A stretch of 64,000 nt of DNA from the NCBI RefSeq assembly GCF_026168515.1, contig NZ_CP093443.1, positions 2,046,001 to 2,110,000 on the forward strand, written 5' to 3'. Below the pieces are notes generated by a model that saw nothing but the letters and a program-made list of their open reading frames with translations, had not been told where the DNA came from and did no database searches. A program made the position numbers and the translations under genes. This stretch comes from Brevibacterium spongiae. GTDB lineage: Bacteria; Actinomycetota; Actinomycetes; Actinomycetales; Brevibacteriaceae. This document shows, in pieces, positions 8,644-17,700 of the stretch. The stretch's first letter is position 1; each line of letters opens with the position of its first letter.

Positions 8644-9498
8644 GTGAATATCCAACGCACAGCAGTCATCGGCAGCGGACTCATGGGAGCCGGAATCGCC
8701 GAGGTGCTCGCGAAGTCCGGACTCGACGTGATCGTCCGTGAGATCAACGACGAGGCATCCGCGGCCGGGAAGGCACGGATCGAGAAGTCCCTGTCCAAGG
8801 CCGTGGAGAAGGGCAAGCTCGACGAGAAGGCCCGCGATGAAGCCCTTGGCCGTCTGCGGTTCACCACGAACATCGCCGATCTCGCCGATCGTCAGCTCGT
8901 CATCGAGGCGGCCAGTGAGAACGAAGAGATCAAGAAGTCGATCTTCGCCGAGCTCGATGAAGTCGTCACCGATCCGGAGGCGATCCTCGCTTCGAACACG
9001 TCGTCGATGCCGATCATCCGCTTCGCACAGTCGACACAGCGTCCCGAACGTGTGCTCGGGGTGCACTTCTTCAATCCGGCACCCGTCCAGCCGCTGGTCG
9101 AGATCGTGTCTTCGGTGCTCACCGCCGAGGATGTCCGCGACACCGTGACGTCGTTCGTCTCCGATGTGCTGGGTAAGAACCCGGTCCAAGCCGATGACCG
9201 TCCCGGCTTCATCGTCAATGCTCTGCTCATCCCGTACCTGTGCAGCGCCATCCGGATGCTCGAATCCGGATTCGCCACGAAGGAAGACATCGATGCCGGC
9301 ATGGTCGGCGGCTGCGCCCATCCGATGGGTCCGATCAAGCTCACTGACCTCGTCGGTCTCGACACGTGCCTGTACGCGGCACAGAGCATGTACGAAGAGA
9401 CCGGTGACCCGGCGACCAAACCGCCGATCCTGCTCTCACGGATGGTCGACGCCGGGCTGCTCGGAGTGAAGTCCGGGCGCGGCTTCTACGAGTACTGA
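8644..9498 (+). CDS. 3-hydroxyacyl-CoA (3-hydroxybutyryl-CoA) dehydrogenase
   Basis: A 284-residue monofunctional NAD(P)-dependent dehydrogenase that interconverts 3-hydroxyacyl-CoA and 3-oxoacyl-CoA in fatty-acid or butanoate metabolism. It has a Rossmann GxGxxG (AVIGSGLMGAGIAEV, residues 6-20), the substrate/catalytic region SNTSSMPI and HFFNPAP containing the catalytic His, then GFIVNALLIP and a C-terminal domain ending SGRGFYEY. This is the FadB2/Hbd/PaaH pattern. The GTG at 8644 follows AAGGAG. It is monocistronic, with a strong hairpin just downstream. Confidence 0.92.
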   Translation: MNIQRTAVIGSGLMGAGIAEVLAKSGLDVIVREINDEASAAGKARIEKSLSKAVEKGKLDEKARDEALGRLRFTTNIADLADRQLVIEAASENEEIKKSIFAELDEVVTDPEAILASNTSSMPIIRFAQSTQRPERVLGVHFFNPAPVQPLVEIVSSVLTAEDVRDTVTSFVSDVLGKNPVQADDRPGFIVNALLIPYLCSAIRMLESGFATKEDIDAGMVGGCAHPMGPIKLTDLVGLDTCLYAAQSMYEETGDPATKPPILLSRMVDAGLLGVKSGRGFYEY

Positions 9499-9531
9499 GC
9501 CGATACGGCCGACAACGCACGCACAACGATG

Positions 9532-9571
9532 AAGGGGCCGCTGCGAACCTGATGGTTCGCAGCGGGCCCTT
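9532..9571. terminator. Bidirectional terminator hairpin
   Basis: An almost perfect 18-bp stem (AAGGG-CCGCTGCGAACC against GGTTCGCAGCGG-CCCTT) with a 4-nt TGAT loop between convergent genes. The A-rich and T-rich ends allow termination from both sides. Confidence 0.88.
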
Positions 9572-9627
9572 CCGCTTCGGCGGAGTCCAGGGTGTGAAGC
9601 GATCGGCCCCTGGACCGTCGCCGGAAC

Positions 9628-10887
9628 TCAGCCGGCCATGAGCTTCTCGAAGCTCGCCAGCCGTACGCAGGCGACGAGGCCCTGGGCGGCGAGCTCGACC
9701 TCGTCGAGCGTCGGCATCGTGGGAGCGATGCGGATGATGCTGTTGTTCGGATCCAATCCATAGGGGTGGGTGGCCCCGGCCGGTGTCAGCTTCACTCCCG
9801 CCTCGGCGGCGAGCTTGACCACGCGATCGGCGATGCCGTCCATCGTCGTCAGCGTGATGAAGTAGCCGCCCTCGGGCGATGTCCACGACGCCAGATCGTC
9901 TGACCCCAGCCCTTCGTCCAAGGCGGTGAGCACGGCGTCGAACTTCGGAGCGATGATCTCAGCATGTTTGCGCATATGCGCCTCGACGCCTGCGGAATCG
10001 GTGAAGAAGCGGAGATGACGCAGCTGGTTGATCTTGTCCGGACCGATCGAGACCTTGCCCAGGTTCGCCGTCATCCAATCGACGGTCGCCGGTCCGCCCG
10101 CGAAGAACGAGACTCCGGCTCCCGCATGGGTGACCTTCGACGTCGACGCGAAGATCCATGCACGTTCCGGATGACCGGCCTCGGCGCACAGGCTGAGGAT
10201 GTCGAGGTTATCCGGATGGTCCTCACGCAGATGGTGCAGCGCATACGCGTTGTCCCACAGCAGAGTGAAATCGGGTGCTGCGGCGGGCATCTGCGCCAGT
10301 TCGCGGGCGCGTCTGTCCGTGATGGTGATTCCGGTGGGGTTCGAATACATCGGCACGATCCACATGCCCTTGACCGCGGGGTCTTCTGCCAGGCGCTGGG
10401 CGGCGGCGACGTCCGGACCCTCATCGTCCATGGGAATGGACAGCAGTTCGAAGCCGAGCGATTCGGCCAGGGTGAAGTGGCGGTCGTAGCCGGGAACAGG
10501 ACACAGCAGCTTATGCGGTCCCAGCCCCCAGGGTCGGTCGTCGACGGCGGTGCCGTGCAGCAGAGCGAATGTCAGGGCCTGGGTCATGAACGTCAGCGAA
10601 GCGTTGCCACCGGCCAACAGCTGTGCGGCCGGGACCTTGAGCAGCGGAGCGAAGATCTCACGCAGTTCGATGAGCCCCTCTGCACCTCCGTAGTTGCGGG
10701 TGTCCACCCCGCTGGGAGTGAACACATCGTCACCGGAGACGGTGGTGAGCAGATCGGCTGCGAGGTCGAGCTGAGCCGGTGCGGGCTTGCCGCGGGTGAT
10801 GTCGAGCTTGAGGCCACGGGACGCGAATTCCTCGTACGCGGCGGACGCCTCGTCCAGGCGTGACTGGAGATCGGACAATGAGGACAT
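9628..10887 (-). CDS. Class I aminotransferase, aspartate aminotransferase-like (subgroup Ic)
   Basis: A 419-residue PLP enzyme. Visible are VPGYDRHF, the SNPTG block, the PLP ring-contacting DNAYALHHL, and the Schiff-base Lys in STSKVTHAGAG. A C-terminal Arg in NSIIRIAP likely binds the substrate carboxylate. The SKVTHAG variant is that of the actinobacterial aspartate aminotransferase group described for Corynebacterium glutamicum AspT, so glutamate/oxaloacetate transamination is expected; activity on alanine or aromatic amino acids is possible. The ATG at 10887 has an AAGGAG site; an upstream in-frame start would add 13 poorly supported residues. Confidence 0.88.
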   Translation of the reverse strand: MSSLSDLQSRLDEASAAYEEFASRGLKLDITRGKPAPAQLDLAADLLTTVSGDDVFTPSGVDTRNYGGAEGLIELREIFAPLLKVPAAQLLAGGNASLTFMTQALTFALLHGTAVDDRPWGLGPHKLLCPVPGYDRHFTLAESLGFELLSIPMDDEGPDVAAAQRLAEDPAVKGMWIVPMYSNPTGITITDRRARELAQMPAAAPDFTLLWDNAYALHHLREDHPDNLDILSLCAEAGHPERAWIFASTSKVTHAGAGVSFFAGGPATVDWMTANLGKVSIGPDKINQLRHLRFFTDSAGVEAHMRKHAEIIAPKFDAVLTALDEGLGSDDLASWTSPEGGYFITLTTMDGIADRVVKLAAEAGVKLTPAGATHPYGLDPNNSIIRIAPTMPTLDEVELAAQGLVACVRLASFEKLMAG

Positions 10888-11148
10888 GGTGGCTCCTTCG
10901 AGCTGGGATCGGGCCGATGCCTCCATCCTAACGACCCCACGTCGATCGGTGCGCGATCACCCTTGCGCTGACAAGCGACAACAGCGACAGCCAACAGAGA
11001 ACAGCGACACGAGAACCCGGCGAGGACAGCATCCGGGGAGGATAGAGTTGTCTTCGACATCGACACGGACATTCTGCGGCGGCTCCGACAGCGACTGTCG
11101 AGTAGCCGACCGCATTCGGGCACCCGACCAGGGGAGAGGCGGATACAG

Positions 11149-11883
11149 ATGGTGCGACCACGGGCTCGGGCCGCGCATGGGCGCGGTTTCGGTGCTCAGG
11201 CCGAGGTCTACGATGAAGTCCGCCCGGGCTATCCCGATTCCGCCGTCGACCTCGCCCTGACCGACCGTTCCGACGGCTGGGAGGCACTGCGGGTCTGCGA
11301 TCTCGGTGCAGGCACGGGAATCCTCAGCCGGCAGCTGCTCTCCCGCGGTGCCGATGTCATCGCCGTCGATCCCGACACCGCGGCGCTCGAACGCAATCCG
11401 GCACCCAGCCGGGTCGGCACGGCCGAAGATACGGGCCTGGAGTCCGACAGCGTCGACCTCGTCATCGTCGCACAGGCCTGGCATTGGTTCGACGAGGCGG
11501 CTGCGGCGGCCGAGATCGCCCGCATCCTGGCCCCCGGCGGCAGGCTGCTCATCCTCATCAATCAGCTCGACGTGCGCATCGACTGGGTGCTGCGTCTCAG
11601 CCGGATCATGCACGCCGGTGACGTCTATCGTCCGCAGTACCGACCGGAGCCGGGTGCAGGGCTCGAACTCGTCGGCGACCGCCTCGTCGAGTTCACCACC
11701 GCTCTCGATGTCGACGGCATCGTCGACCTCGCTCGCACACGGTCCTACTGGCTGCGATCGAATGAGGCGACACGGTCGCGGGTGGAATCGAATCTGCGCG
11801 GCTATCTCCGCGACGAACACCCGGTGACCGGCACGGTCGACGTGCCGTACATGTGCCTGGCCTATCTCCTCGAACTGAAGTGA
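11149..11883 (+). CDS. Class I SAM-dependent methyltransferase
   Basis: A 244-residue methyltransferase of the Rossmann-like class I fold. SAM-binding motif I is CDLGAGTGILSRQL (about residue 50), the acidic residue ending strand 2 is VDPD, and motif II/III regions read DLVIVAQAWHWFD and LAPGGRLLIL. The N-terminal FGAQAEVYDEVRPGYP is typical of the UbiE/YafE-like small-molecule methyltransferases. Substrate unknown. The ATG follows GGGGAGAG. It is divergent from the aminotransferase across about 260 nt and is closed by a strong hairpin. Confidence 0.85.
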   Translation: MVRPRARAAHGRGFGAQAEVYDEVRPGYPDSAVDLALTDRSDGWEALRVCDLGAGTGILSRQLLSRGADVIAVDPDTAALERNPAPSRVGTAEDTGLESDSVDLVIVAQAWHWFDEAAAAAEIARILAPGGRLLILINQLDVRIDWVLRLSRIMHAGDVYRPQYRPEPGAGLELVGDRLVEFTTALDVDGIVDLARTRSYWLRSNEATRSRVESNLRGYLRDEHPVTGTVDVPYMCLAYLLELK

Positions 11884-11890
11884 CGAGACA

Positions 11891-11924
11891 GCGGGCCCGC
11901 ACCCTGGAATGGGTGCGGGCCCGC
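11891..11924. terminator. Terminator hairpin
   Basis: A perfect 14-bp stem GCGGGCCCGCACCC/GGGTGCGGGCCCGC with a 6-nt loop between the convergent methyltransferase and Hsp20 genes. Confidence 0.88.
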
Positions 11925-11944
11925 GAACGGATCTGACCGGTCGG

Positions 11945-12415
11945 TCAGCTCAGGGAATCCTCGGCTGCGGAGCCTTCGGTCGATGTGGATTCGACGACCG
12001 GGGCACTGCCTGCGGGCGAGGTGTGCGACACGGTGATCTTCCGGGGGCGGGCCTCCTCGGCGACGGGGATCGTCAGGCTGAGCACGCCGTCACTGTAGTC
12101 GGCGCGGATCCGGTCGAGGGCGACGCGATTGCCGAGCGTGAGCTGGCGGGCGTAAGTGCCGTTGGTGCGTTCACGGGTCAGCCACTTCACGTCCTTGTCC
12201 GCGACCTCGGATTCGCGACGGGCGCGAACCGTGAGGGTGCGGTCTTCGACGTCGACGTCGATGCTGCTGGGGTCGACGCCGGGCATGTCGATGCGGGCGA
12301 TGAAGACCTCACCGTCGCGGTAGAGATCCATGGGCAGGGTGGTGGAGTTCGGGGTGCGAGTGACCTCGGAGAAGAAACGGTCGAGGTCGCGGATGGGATC
12401 GAATCGAGTAGCCAT
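11945..12415 (-). CDS. Hsp20/alpha-crystallin small heat shock protein
   Basis: A 156-residue ATP-independent holdase chaperone. The N-terminus FDPIRDLDRFFSEV is typical, followed by the alpha-crystallin domain (DLYRDGEVFIARIDMPGVDPSSID to GVLSLTIPVAE), which contains the GVLSLTIP signature. It ends in a Ser/Glu-rich tail. It resembles actinobacterial Hsp18/Acr. The ATG at 12415 follows AGGAAG. A HAIR operator 27 nt upstream indicates repression by HspR and heat induction. Confidence 0.93.
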   Translation of the reverse strand: MATRFDPIRDLDRFFSEVTRTPNSTTLPMDLYRDGEVFIARIDMPGVDPSSIDVDVEDRTLTVRARRESEVADKDVKWLTRERTNGTYARQLTLGNRVALDRIRADYSDGVLSLTIPVAEEARPRKITVSHTSPAGSAPVVESTSTEGSAAEDSLS

Positions 12416-12441
12416 GTGCTTCCTTTCTTTGGGTTGCTCTA

Positions 12442-12460
12442 TTGAGTCAAACACACTCAA
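12442..12460. promoter_or_regulatory. HAIR operator (HspR-binding inverted repeat)
   Basis: TTGAGT-N7-ACTCAA, matching the core of the published actinobacterial HAIR consensus CTTGAGT-N7-ACTCAAG at all twelve core positions. It sits between hsp20 (start 12415, minus) and the AEC transporter gene (start 12499, plus). HspR is not encoded in the window. Confidence 0.88.
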
Positions 12461-12498
12461 CTTTGAAATGATTCCGAACTCATGAAACTCTCAGTTCT

Positions 12499-13431
12499 GT
12501 GAGTCTGGTTCCGGTGCTTCTCGCCCTCTTCCCCGTCACGGTGCTCATCGCCCTCGGTCTCGGGCTCAGACGTCTGCCCGGGTTCGGCAGCGACGAATTC
12601 TGGGCCGGGGCGGAGAAGCTCGCGTACTACTGCCTCCTTCCCGTTCTCCTCTTCACCTCCGTCGCCGAGGTGGACGTGGCCCATGTGCCGATCGCCCGCT
12701 TGGCAGCGGCGCTCGTCATCCCCACAGTGATCGTGTCCGTGGGCATCGTGCTCGCGCGGCGAGTCGTCGCTCGTGATCTGCCCGCCTTCACCTCGGTGCT
12801 CCAGGGCGGGATCCGCTTCAACACGTATGTCGGGCTGTCATTGGCCGGCAGCCTGTTCGGTGCCGAGGGCACGGCGGTGGCGGCGATCGTCGCGGCGATT
12901 CTCGTCCCGACGGTGAACATCATCTCGAGCCTCGGCTTCGAGTTCCTGCGCACCGGCCCGAGTTCGCTGGTGGCCCTGCTGCGGGCGATCGTGACGAATC
13001 CACTGGTGCTCGGCTGTGTGGTCGGTGCGGTGGCGAACGTCAGCGGATTGGGTCTGCCTGCCGTGGCCGCCACGGTCCTCGACCCGCTGGCCGCGGCTTC
13101 GCTTCCGATCGGACTCCTGTGCGTAGGTGCGGGTCTGCGGATGGTCGAGATGCGTGATCATGCGCGGGCGATCATCACTTCGACGGTGATCAAGCTTCTC
13201 GTGCTGCCGGGCCTGTCACTGGCGGCTCTGGCGCAGTTCGCGGTTCCCAGCGTGCCGGCGCTCGTGGGAATGGTCTTCCAGTCGATCGCGACTGCCAGTT
13301 CGGGCTATGTCATGGCCCGGCAGCTCGGCGGGGATGCGAAGCTCATGGCCGCCCTCATCGCAGGACAGACCGTCATCATGCTGCTCACGCTGCCGTTCGT
13401 CCTCCTCATCGCCCAGTCGGTCCTCGCCTGA
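12499..13431 (+). CDS. AEC-family (auxin efflux carrier-like) transporter
   Basis: A 310-residue integral membrane protein with about ten hydrophobic helices, typical of the AEC family (secondary transporters of malate/malonate-like acids or other anions). The conserved central pattern QGGIRFNTYVGL and the duplicated five-helix layout are visible. The ligand cannot be told from sequence. The GTG at 12499 is 38 nt from the HAIR operator, so heat-shock control of this gene too is possible but unproven. A 13-bp hairpin follows the gene. Confidence 0.87.
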   Translation: MSLVPVLLALFPVTVLIALGLGLRRLPGFGSDEFWAGAEKLAYYCLLPVLLFTSVAEVDVAHVPIARLAAALVIPTVIVSVGIVLARRVVARDLPAFTSVLQGGIRFNTYVGLSLAGSLFGAEGTAVAAIVAAILVPTVNIISSLGFEFLRTGPSSLVALLRAIVTNPLVLGCVVGAVANVSGLGLPAVAATVLDPLAAASLPIGLLCVGAGLRMVEMRDHARAIITSTVIKLLVLPGLSLAALAQFAVPSVPALVGMVFQSIATASSGYVMARQLGGDAKLMAALIAGQTVIMLLTLPFVLLIAQSVLA

Positions 13432-13448
13432 GAGTTCGTGCGCGGACG

Positions 13449-13489
13449 ACGAAGGGCGGCCGCCTCCCTGGGGAGTCGGCCGCCCTTCG
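13449..13489. terminator. Terminator hairpin
   Basis: A 13-bp stem CGAAGGGCGGCCG/CGGCCGCCCTTCG with a 15-nt loop between the convergent AEC transporter and ferritin genes. Confidence 0.85.
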
Positions 13490-13545
13490 CAGCTGTGAGT
13501 CTCGGCGCACTTCACGCGCTGGGCTCGGTCAAGCGTGTGAGCAGG

Positions 13546-14061
13546 TCACTCGCTGTCGGCGGTGATGTCGGGGTGGCGCGAACCGAGTTCGGAATCGATG
13601 CGCAGCACGCCGGCTCCGTCCTCGCCGACGCGTTCGAGGCGGCCGATGATCTCGGAGATGCTCGACTCCTCCTCGACCTGCTCGTCGATGAACCAGTGCA
13701 GCAGCGGCAGGACATCGAGGTCGGCTTCGTCCTGTGCAGTGCGGTAGAGGCTGCGGATGGACTCGGAGACCTTCTCCTCATGAGCCAGAGCAGCCTTGAA
13801 GAAGTCGATCGGCTGCGAGCCGGAGACCTTCGGAGCGGCGATATCGCCGATCTGAGGAGCGAAACCGCGGTCGAGGCAGTGCTGAGTGAACTTGGCGGCG
13901 TGAACCTGCTCTTCCTCGGACTGGGCGCGCATCCAGCGGGTCATTCCGGGGAGGTCGAGATCGTCGAGCTGGATCGACAGCTGCAGGTAGACCAGCGAGG
14001 CTTCGAGTTCGAGGGTGACCTGCTCGTTGAGGACCTTCTGCATAGCGGGGCTCAGGTGCAT
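13546..14061 (-). CDS. ftn: Ferritin
   Basis: A 171-residue non-haem ferritin that oxidises Fe(II) and stores Fe(III) in a 24-mer shell. Ferroxidase residues are visible in LELEASLVYLQL, EEEQVHAAKF and HEEKVSESI, and the four-helix bundle continues to WFIDEQVEEESS. It resembles mycobacterial BfrB rather than Dps. The ATG is followed by LSPAMQKVLNEQV, the normal N-terminus. No convincing DtxR/IdeR box was found in the upstream 150 nt. Confidence 0.93.
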   Translation of the reverse strand: MHLSPAMQKVLNEQVTLELEASLVYLQLSIQLDDLDLPGMTRWMRAQSEEEQVHAAKFTQHCLDRGFAPQIGDIAAPKVSGSQPIDFFKAALAHEEKVSESIRSLYRTAQDEADLDVLPLLHWFIDEQVEEESSISEIIGRLERVGEDGAGVLRIDSELGSRHPDITADSE

Positions 14062-14212
14062 CTGTTACTCCTTTGCGATTCTCAGACGGATCGATTCCGC
14101 CTGCGTTAAGAATATAGTGACACCTTTTCTAGAACCGTTCCAGTGTGGAAAGGCTCGGCAAACACTGTGCAGGTTTGCCAAACCTCTCCACTTTCTCCAT
14201 CACATTTCTCCA

Positions 14213-15646
14213 TCACAGCTGCGGGTGCAGGCCGTGGTGTCCCGTGGCCGCTTCGAAGTCATGGGCGACCTGCAGCAGCTTCACATCGGCTCCGGGTCTG
14301 GCGACGATCTGCACGCCCACGGGCAGTCCCGTTTCCGAGAATCCTGCGGGAACGGAGATCGCTGGGCACCCCGTGGCGGAGATGAGGCACAGCGACCGCA
14401 TCCAGTCGAGGTAGTTCTCCAGCTGCACCCCGTTGATCTCGGTCGGATATTCGATGGTCGCATCGAAGGGCAGCACCTGGGCGGTGGTGAGGACGAGCAC
14501 GTCGTGGCCGGCGAAGTACCGCTGAACTTCGCGGTGCAGGCGTGCCCGGGCCGCCTCGGCCGAGGCGACCTCCGCACCGGTGAGGGCCAGGCCCAGGTCG
14601 ATGTTCCACCGGACCGAGGCCTTGATCCGGTCGGGATCGGATTCGTAGAGTCCGCCCCAGGATCCGACGAAGTCCAGCGCACGGCGGACCCCGAAGACCT
14701 CGTCGGCGTCGCGGAGGTCCGGGACAGCGTCATCGACATGCGCACCGAGGTCGGCGAAGACGGCTGCGGTGTCGGTGACGATGCGGGCGACCTCCTCGGC
14801 GACCGGGAACATCCCACCCAGGTCAGGGGAGAACCCGACCCTCAGCCCGGTGAGGTCGGGGGAGTGCTGGGCGTCGAGGGCGAACTCCGGGAGGTCGAAT
14901 ACGCTGCCGGGTTCCGGATGCGACTGGGGGCCCAGCGGATCGGGTCCGGAAGCCACGGACATGAGGAGAGCGACATCGGAGACTGAGCGGGCCATGAAGC
15001 CGCTCTGTGACAGCCACGCATACGGATTGCCCGGAGAACTGTGAGGGATGCGGCCGTTGCTCGGCCGCAGCCCCACGACGTTGTTGAACGAAGCAGGGGA
15101 GCGCAGTGAACCGCCCATATCCGAGCCGTCGCCGGAGGCCTGGACCCCGGCGGCCAGCACCGCGCCCACCCCGCCGGAGGATCCGGAGGCGGACTTCGTC
15201 GGATCATAGGGATTCACGGTGGTCCCGAAGACCGGGTTGAAGGTGTGAGAGCCCGCAGCGAACTCCGGCACATTCGTCTTGCCCGTCGTCGTGATGCCCG
15301 CCTGCTTGAGGCGGGCGATGATGAGCGCGTCGGTCTCCGGTACGCGATCGGCCATCAGGGGTGAGCCCCAGGTGGTGCGCATCCCCGCCGTGTCATGGGT
15401 GTCCTTGTGGGTCATCGGGACCCCGTGCAGGGCGCCGAGGCGCTCCCCGCGTGCCGCAGCCGCATCCGCCGTCTCCGCTTGGGCGAAGGCGGCCTCATCG
15501 TCTCGGGTGACGACCGCATTGAGGATCGGGTTGACCTCGTCGATGCGATCGAGGTGTGCCTGCAGGGCTTCGCGTGCCGAGATCTCCTTGGCGGAGATTC
15601 GCCCGGCCAGCTCCCTGGTCGACCACCACAGTGATTCCTCACTCAT
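14213..15646 (-). CDS. Amidase (amidase signature family)
   Basis: A 477-residue amidase-signature hydrolase. The Ser-cisSer-Lys triad is present: Lys in MTHKDTHDTAG, the cis-Ser in SASGSSGGVGAVLAAG and the nucleophile Ser in DMGGSLRSPAS. It should cut a carboxamide to acid and ammonia or amine. It is not GatA by context, since no gatB/gatC are present. It is the last gene of a four-gene minus-strand operon, 4 nt after the M20 gene, which suggests it acts on the same imported substrate. The ATG at 15646 starts MSEESLWW, just ahead of the conserved region. Confidence 0.88.
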   Translation of the reverse strand: MSEESLWWSTRELAGRISAKEISAREALQAHLDRIDEVNPILNAVVTRDDEAAFAQAETADAAAARGERLGALHGVPMTHKDTHDTAGMRTTWGSPLMADRVPETDALIIARLKQAGITTTGKTNVPEFAAGSHTFNPVFGTTVNPYDPTKSASGSSGGVGAVLAAGVQASGDGSDMGGSLRSPASFNNVVGLRPSNGRIPHSSPGNPYAWLSQSGFMARSVSDVALLMSVASGPDPLGPQSHPEPGSVFDLPEFALDAQHSPDLTGLRVGFSPDLGGMFPVAEEVARIVTDTAAVFADLGAHVDDAVPDLRDADEVFGVRRALDFVGSWGGLYESDPDRIKASVRWNIDLGLALTGAEVASAEAARARLHREVQRYFAGHDVLVLTTAQVLPFDATIEYPTEINGVQLENYLDWMRSLCLISATGCPAISVPAGFSETGLPVGVQIVARPGADVKLLQVAHDFEAATGHHGLHPQL

Positions 15647-15650
15647 CGTC

Positions 15651-16883
15651 TCACCGTCCGACCTTGCCGAGCACCGCAGACAGCGCCGCGCGGACACCGG
15701 TCTCCAGTGTTGTCTCGACATCGTCGGGGGCGAAGAAGGGGGAGTGGTTGCCCGCCGGGGCCTCAGGTCCGTCGAACTTCGCGGGGGAGTACCCGCCGAA
15801 GAACCAGTACACGTAGGGAACGCCGATATCGTCGCCGAAGGCCCCGACGTCTTCGCTGCCGGTGGCCGGCTTGTCGAGATGGACCTGTTCGGCACCGAGC
15901 TCAGCTCCGACGGTGTCGATGAACCCCGCGGTCTCCTGTGGATCGTTGAAGCAGCGGGGGAAGCGGTACATCTCCTCGATCTCCGGTTCCGGGGCCCCGG
16001 ACGCGATCGCCTCGGCTTCGATGATGCGGCGGACCCGGTCGAGGACGACTTCGCGGACCTCCTCGGTGAAGGTGCGGATGTTGAGTTTGAACTCCGCGGA
16101 ATCGGGGATGATGTTCTCTTTGAGCCCGCCGTGGAAGGTGCCGACGGTGACGACGGCCATGTCGCTTCCCGAGATCTCCCGGGAGACGACCGACTGCAGG
16201 CGGGTGATCATGTAGGCGCCGAGGACGATCGGGTCGACCGCGTTCTCCGGCTGCGAGCCGTGCGCCTGTTTTCCGCGCACTGTCACGCGCAGGCAGTCGG
16301 ACATCGCCATCGCGGTGCCCTTGCTGACGTAGACGTGTCCGGCGCGGCCGGGCCACACGTGCTGGCCGTAGATGACCTCCGGGCGCACGATCTTGTCCCA
16401 CAGGCCGTCGTCGAGCATCGCGCGAGCACCCTGGCCGGTCTCCTCACCGGGCTGGAAGAGCATGACCACGGTTCCCGACCACAGGTCTGTGTGCTCGACG
16501 AGGTATTTGGCGAGGTAGAGCCCCACGGTGATGTGCGTGTCATGGCCGCAGCCGTGCATGACCTGCGTCGTCGCGCCGTCGGGCAGGGTTCCTTTTGCGG
16601 TGGAGGCATAGTCGAGGCCGGTGTCCTCGACGATCGGCAGGCCGTCGATGTCCGCGCGGTAGCCGACGACGGGTCCGTCGCCGTTGTCGATCACGGCCAC
16701 GATTCCCGTGCCGCCGAAGCTGTGGGTGGTCAGTCCCAGTGCTGTGAGTCGGGAGTCGATCTCGGCTGCGGTGCGGGTCTCCTGCATCGACAGCTCGGGG
16801 GTGCGGTGGAAGTCCTTGTAGTCCGCGACGATCTGGGCGAGGTCGCCGGTGAGGGCTTCGCGGAGTGCGGGGTCGAGTGACAT
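15651..16883 (-). CDS. M20-family amidohydrolase (hippurate hydrolase-like)
   Basis: A 410-residue zinc peptidase/amidohydrolase of the M20D (IAA-amino acid/hippurate hydrolase, HipO/AmaA) type. Metal motifs are RADIDGLPI, MHGCGHDTH and LFQPGEETGQGA. The dimerisation domain includes GKQAHGSQP, and a late His lies in AGNHSPFF. It would cleave an N-acyl amino acid or similar amide. The ATG at 16883 follows GAAAGGA. It sits between the two membrane-protein genes and the amidase in one transcription unit, so a linked import-then-hydrolysis role is likely, with unknown substrate. Confidence 0.9.
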   Translation of the reverse strand: MSLDPALREALTGDLAQIVADYKDFHRTPELSMQETRTAAEIDSRLTALGLTTHSFGGTGIVAVIDNGDGPVVGYRADIDGLPIVEDTGLDYASTAKGTLPDGATTQVMHGCGHDTHITVGLYLAKYLVEHTDLWSGTVVMLFQPGEETGQGARAMLDDGLWDKIVRPEVIYGQHVWPGRAGHVYVSKGTAMAMSDCLRVTVRGKQAHGSQPENAVDPIVLGAYMITRLQSVVSREISGSDMAVVTVGTFHGGLKENIIPDSAEFKLNIRTFTEEVREVVLDRVRRIIEAEAIASGAPEPEIEEMYRFPRCFNDPQETAGFIDTVGAELGAEQVHLDKPATGSEDVGAFGDDIGVPYVYWFFGGYSPAKFDGPEAPAGNHSPFFAPDDVETTLETGVRAALSAVLGKVGR

Positions 16884-16960
16884 GGTGTCCTTTCTCAGCT
16901 GGTCTTCTGCCATCTTGGCAGGTCTGGGCGGTTGCGTCTTCGGTGGTCGAGGGGCGGTTC

Positions 16961-17689
16961 TCAGTTGATGCCCACGGTATCGCCGCCGGTCCTCTTGTCC
17001 GTGACCTCTTTGTTGCGGGTGAACCACGTGATGAGGATGGTGAGGAAGACGACGATGGCGACGTCGCCGGGGGCGAGCACCGGCACCAGCGGAATGAGGA
17101 CGAGGATGATCAGTGCCGCCATTCCGAGGGCGATGAGAGTCGATTTGACCTGCCGGAGGGAGGCGATGAGCTGCACCGTCACGCCGCCGAGGATGGCCGG
17201 AAGGATGTAGAGCTTGGCCACCAGGGTGACCGGTTCGGGAATGAGGGCGACGAGCCAGGTGCCGAACAGGCCGACGAAGATGACCATCGAGGCCACGTGG
17301 ATGATCGCGGCACCGCAGATGGCCATGGTCGCCGCGTACTCGCCCTTGCGGGTGCCGGGCTTCGCGCCGATCGTGTCCTGCGCGACGATGGCCGAAGGCA
17401 GGAGCTTGTTGGCCACGTTGCCGATCATGAATGCCTGGTACATGCCGGCGGGACCGAGGATGGGGAAGTAGGTGAGCGGTTCGACGATGTAGAAGACCCC
17501 GTAGACGGCGAAGACTGCGAGGAATCCGGTGAGGATCTCACCGAGGTCGACGTCGGCGTCAGCGACGAAGAGCAGATAGAACGGCACCGAGGTGGCGATG
17601 AGGAAGCCGATGAACAGCGTGATCGAGCCCCAGCGGGTCGTGGTCCGTTCGAAGGCCGCGTGCGAAGGCGAAGTGATGATCGAAGACAT
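16961..17689 (-). CDS. Integral membrane protein, probable transporter partner of the DUF5058 protein
   Basis: A 242-residue protein with about seven hydrophobic helices and no recognised signature. A conserved-looking stretch YFPILGPAGMYQAFMIGNVANKLLPSAIVAQ between helices contains Gly, Pro and Asn, as in transporter re-entrant loops. The ATG at 17689 has a GGAG site and lies 11 nt after the DUF5058 gene. The pair resembles a small two-subunit permease. Function is inferred only from the operon with two amide hydrolases; no ABC ATPase or binding protein is present. Confidence 0.7.
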   Translation of the reverse strand: MSSIITSPSHAAFERTTTRWGSITLFIGFLIATSVPFYLLFVADADVDLGEILTGFLAVFAVYGVFYIVEPLTYFPILGPAGMYQAFMIGNVANKLLPSAIVAQDTIGAKPGTRKGEYAATMAICGAAIIHVASMVIFVGLFGTWLVALIPEPVTLVAKLYILPAILGGVTVQLIASLRQVKSTLIALGMAALIILVLIPLVPVLAPGDVAIVVFLTILITWFTRNKEVTDKRTGGDTVGIN

Positions 17690-17700
17690 GTGTGGACTCC

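Noticed and set aside
14062..14212. Iron-box (DtxR/IdeR) upstream of ferritin
   Set aside because: No sequence close to the TTAGGTTAGCCTAACCTAA type consensus was found.
15279..16880. 533-codon plus-strand frame opposite the amidase and M20 genes
   Set aside because: Shadow of two enzymes with complete catalytic motifs.
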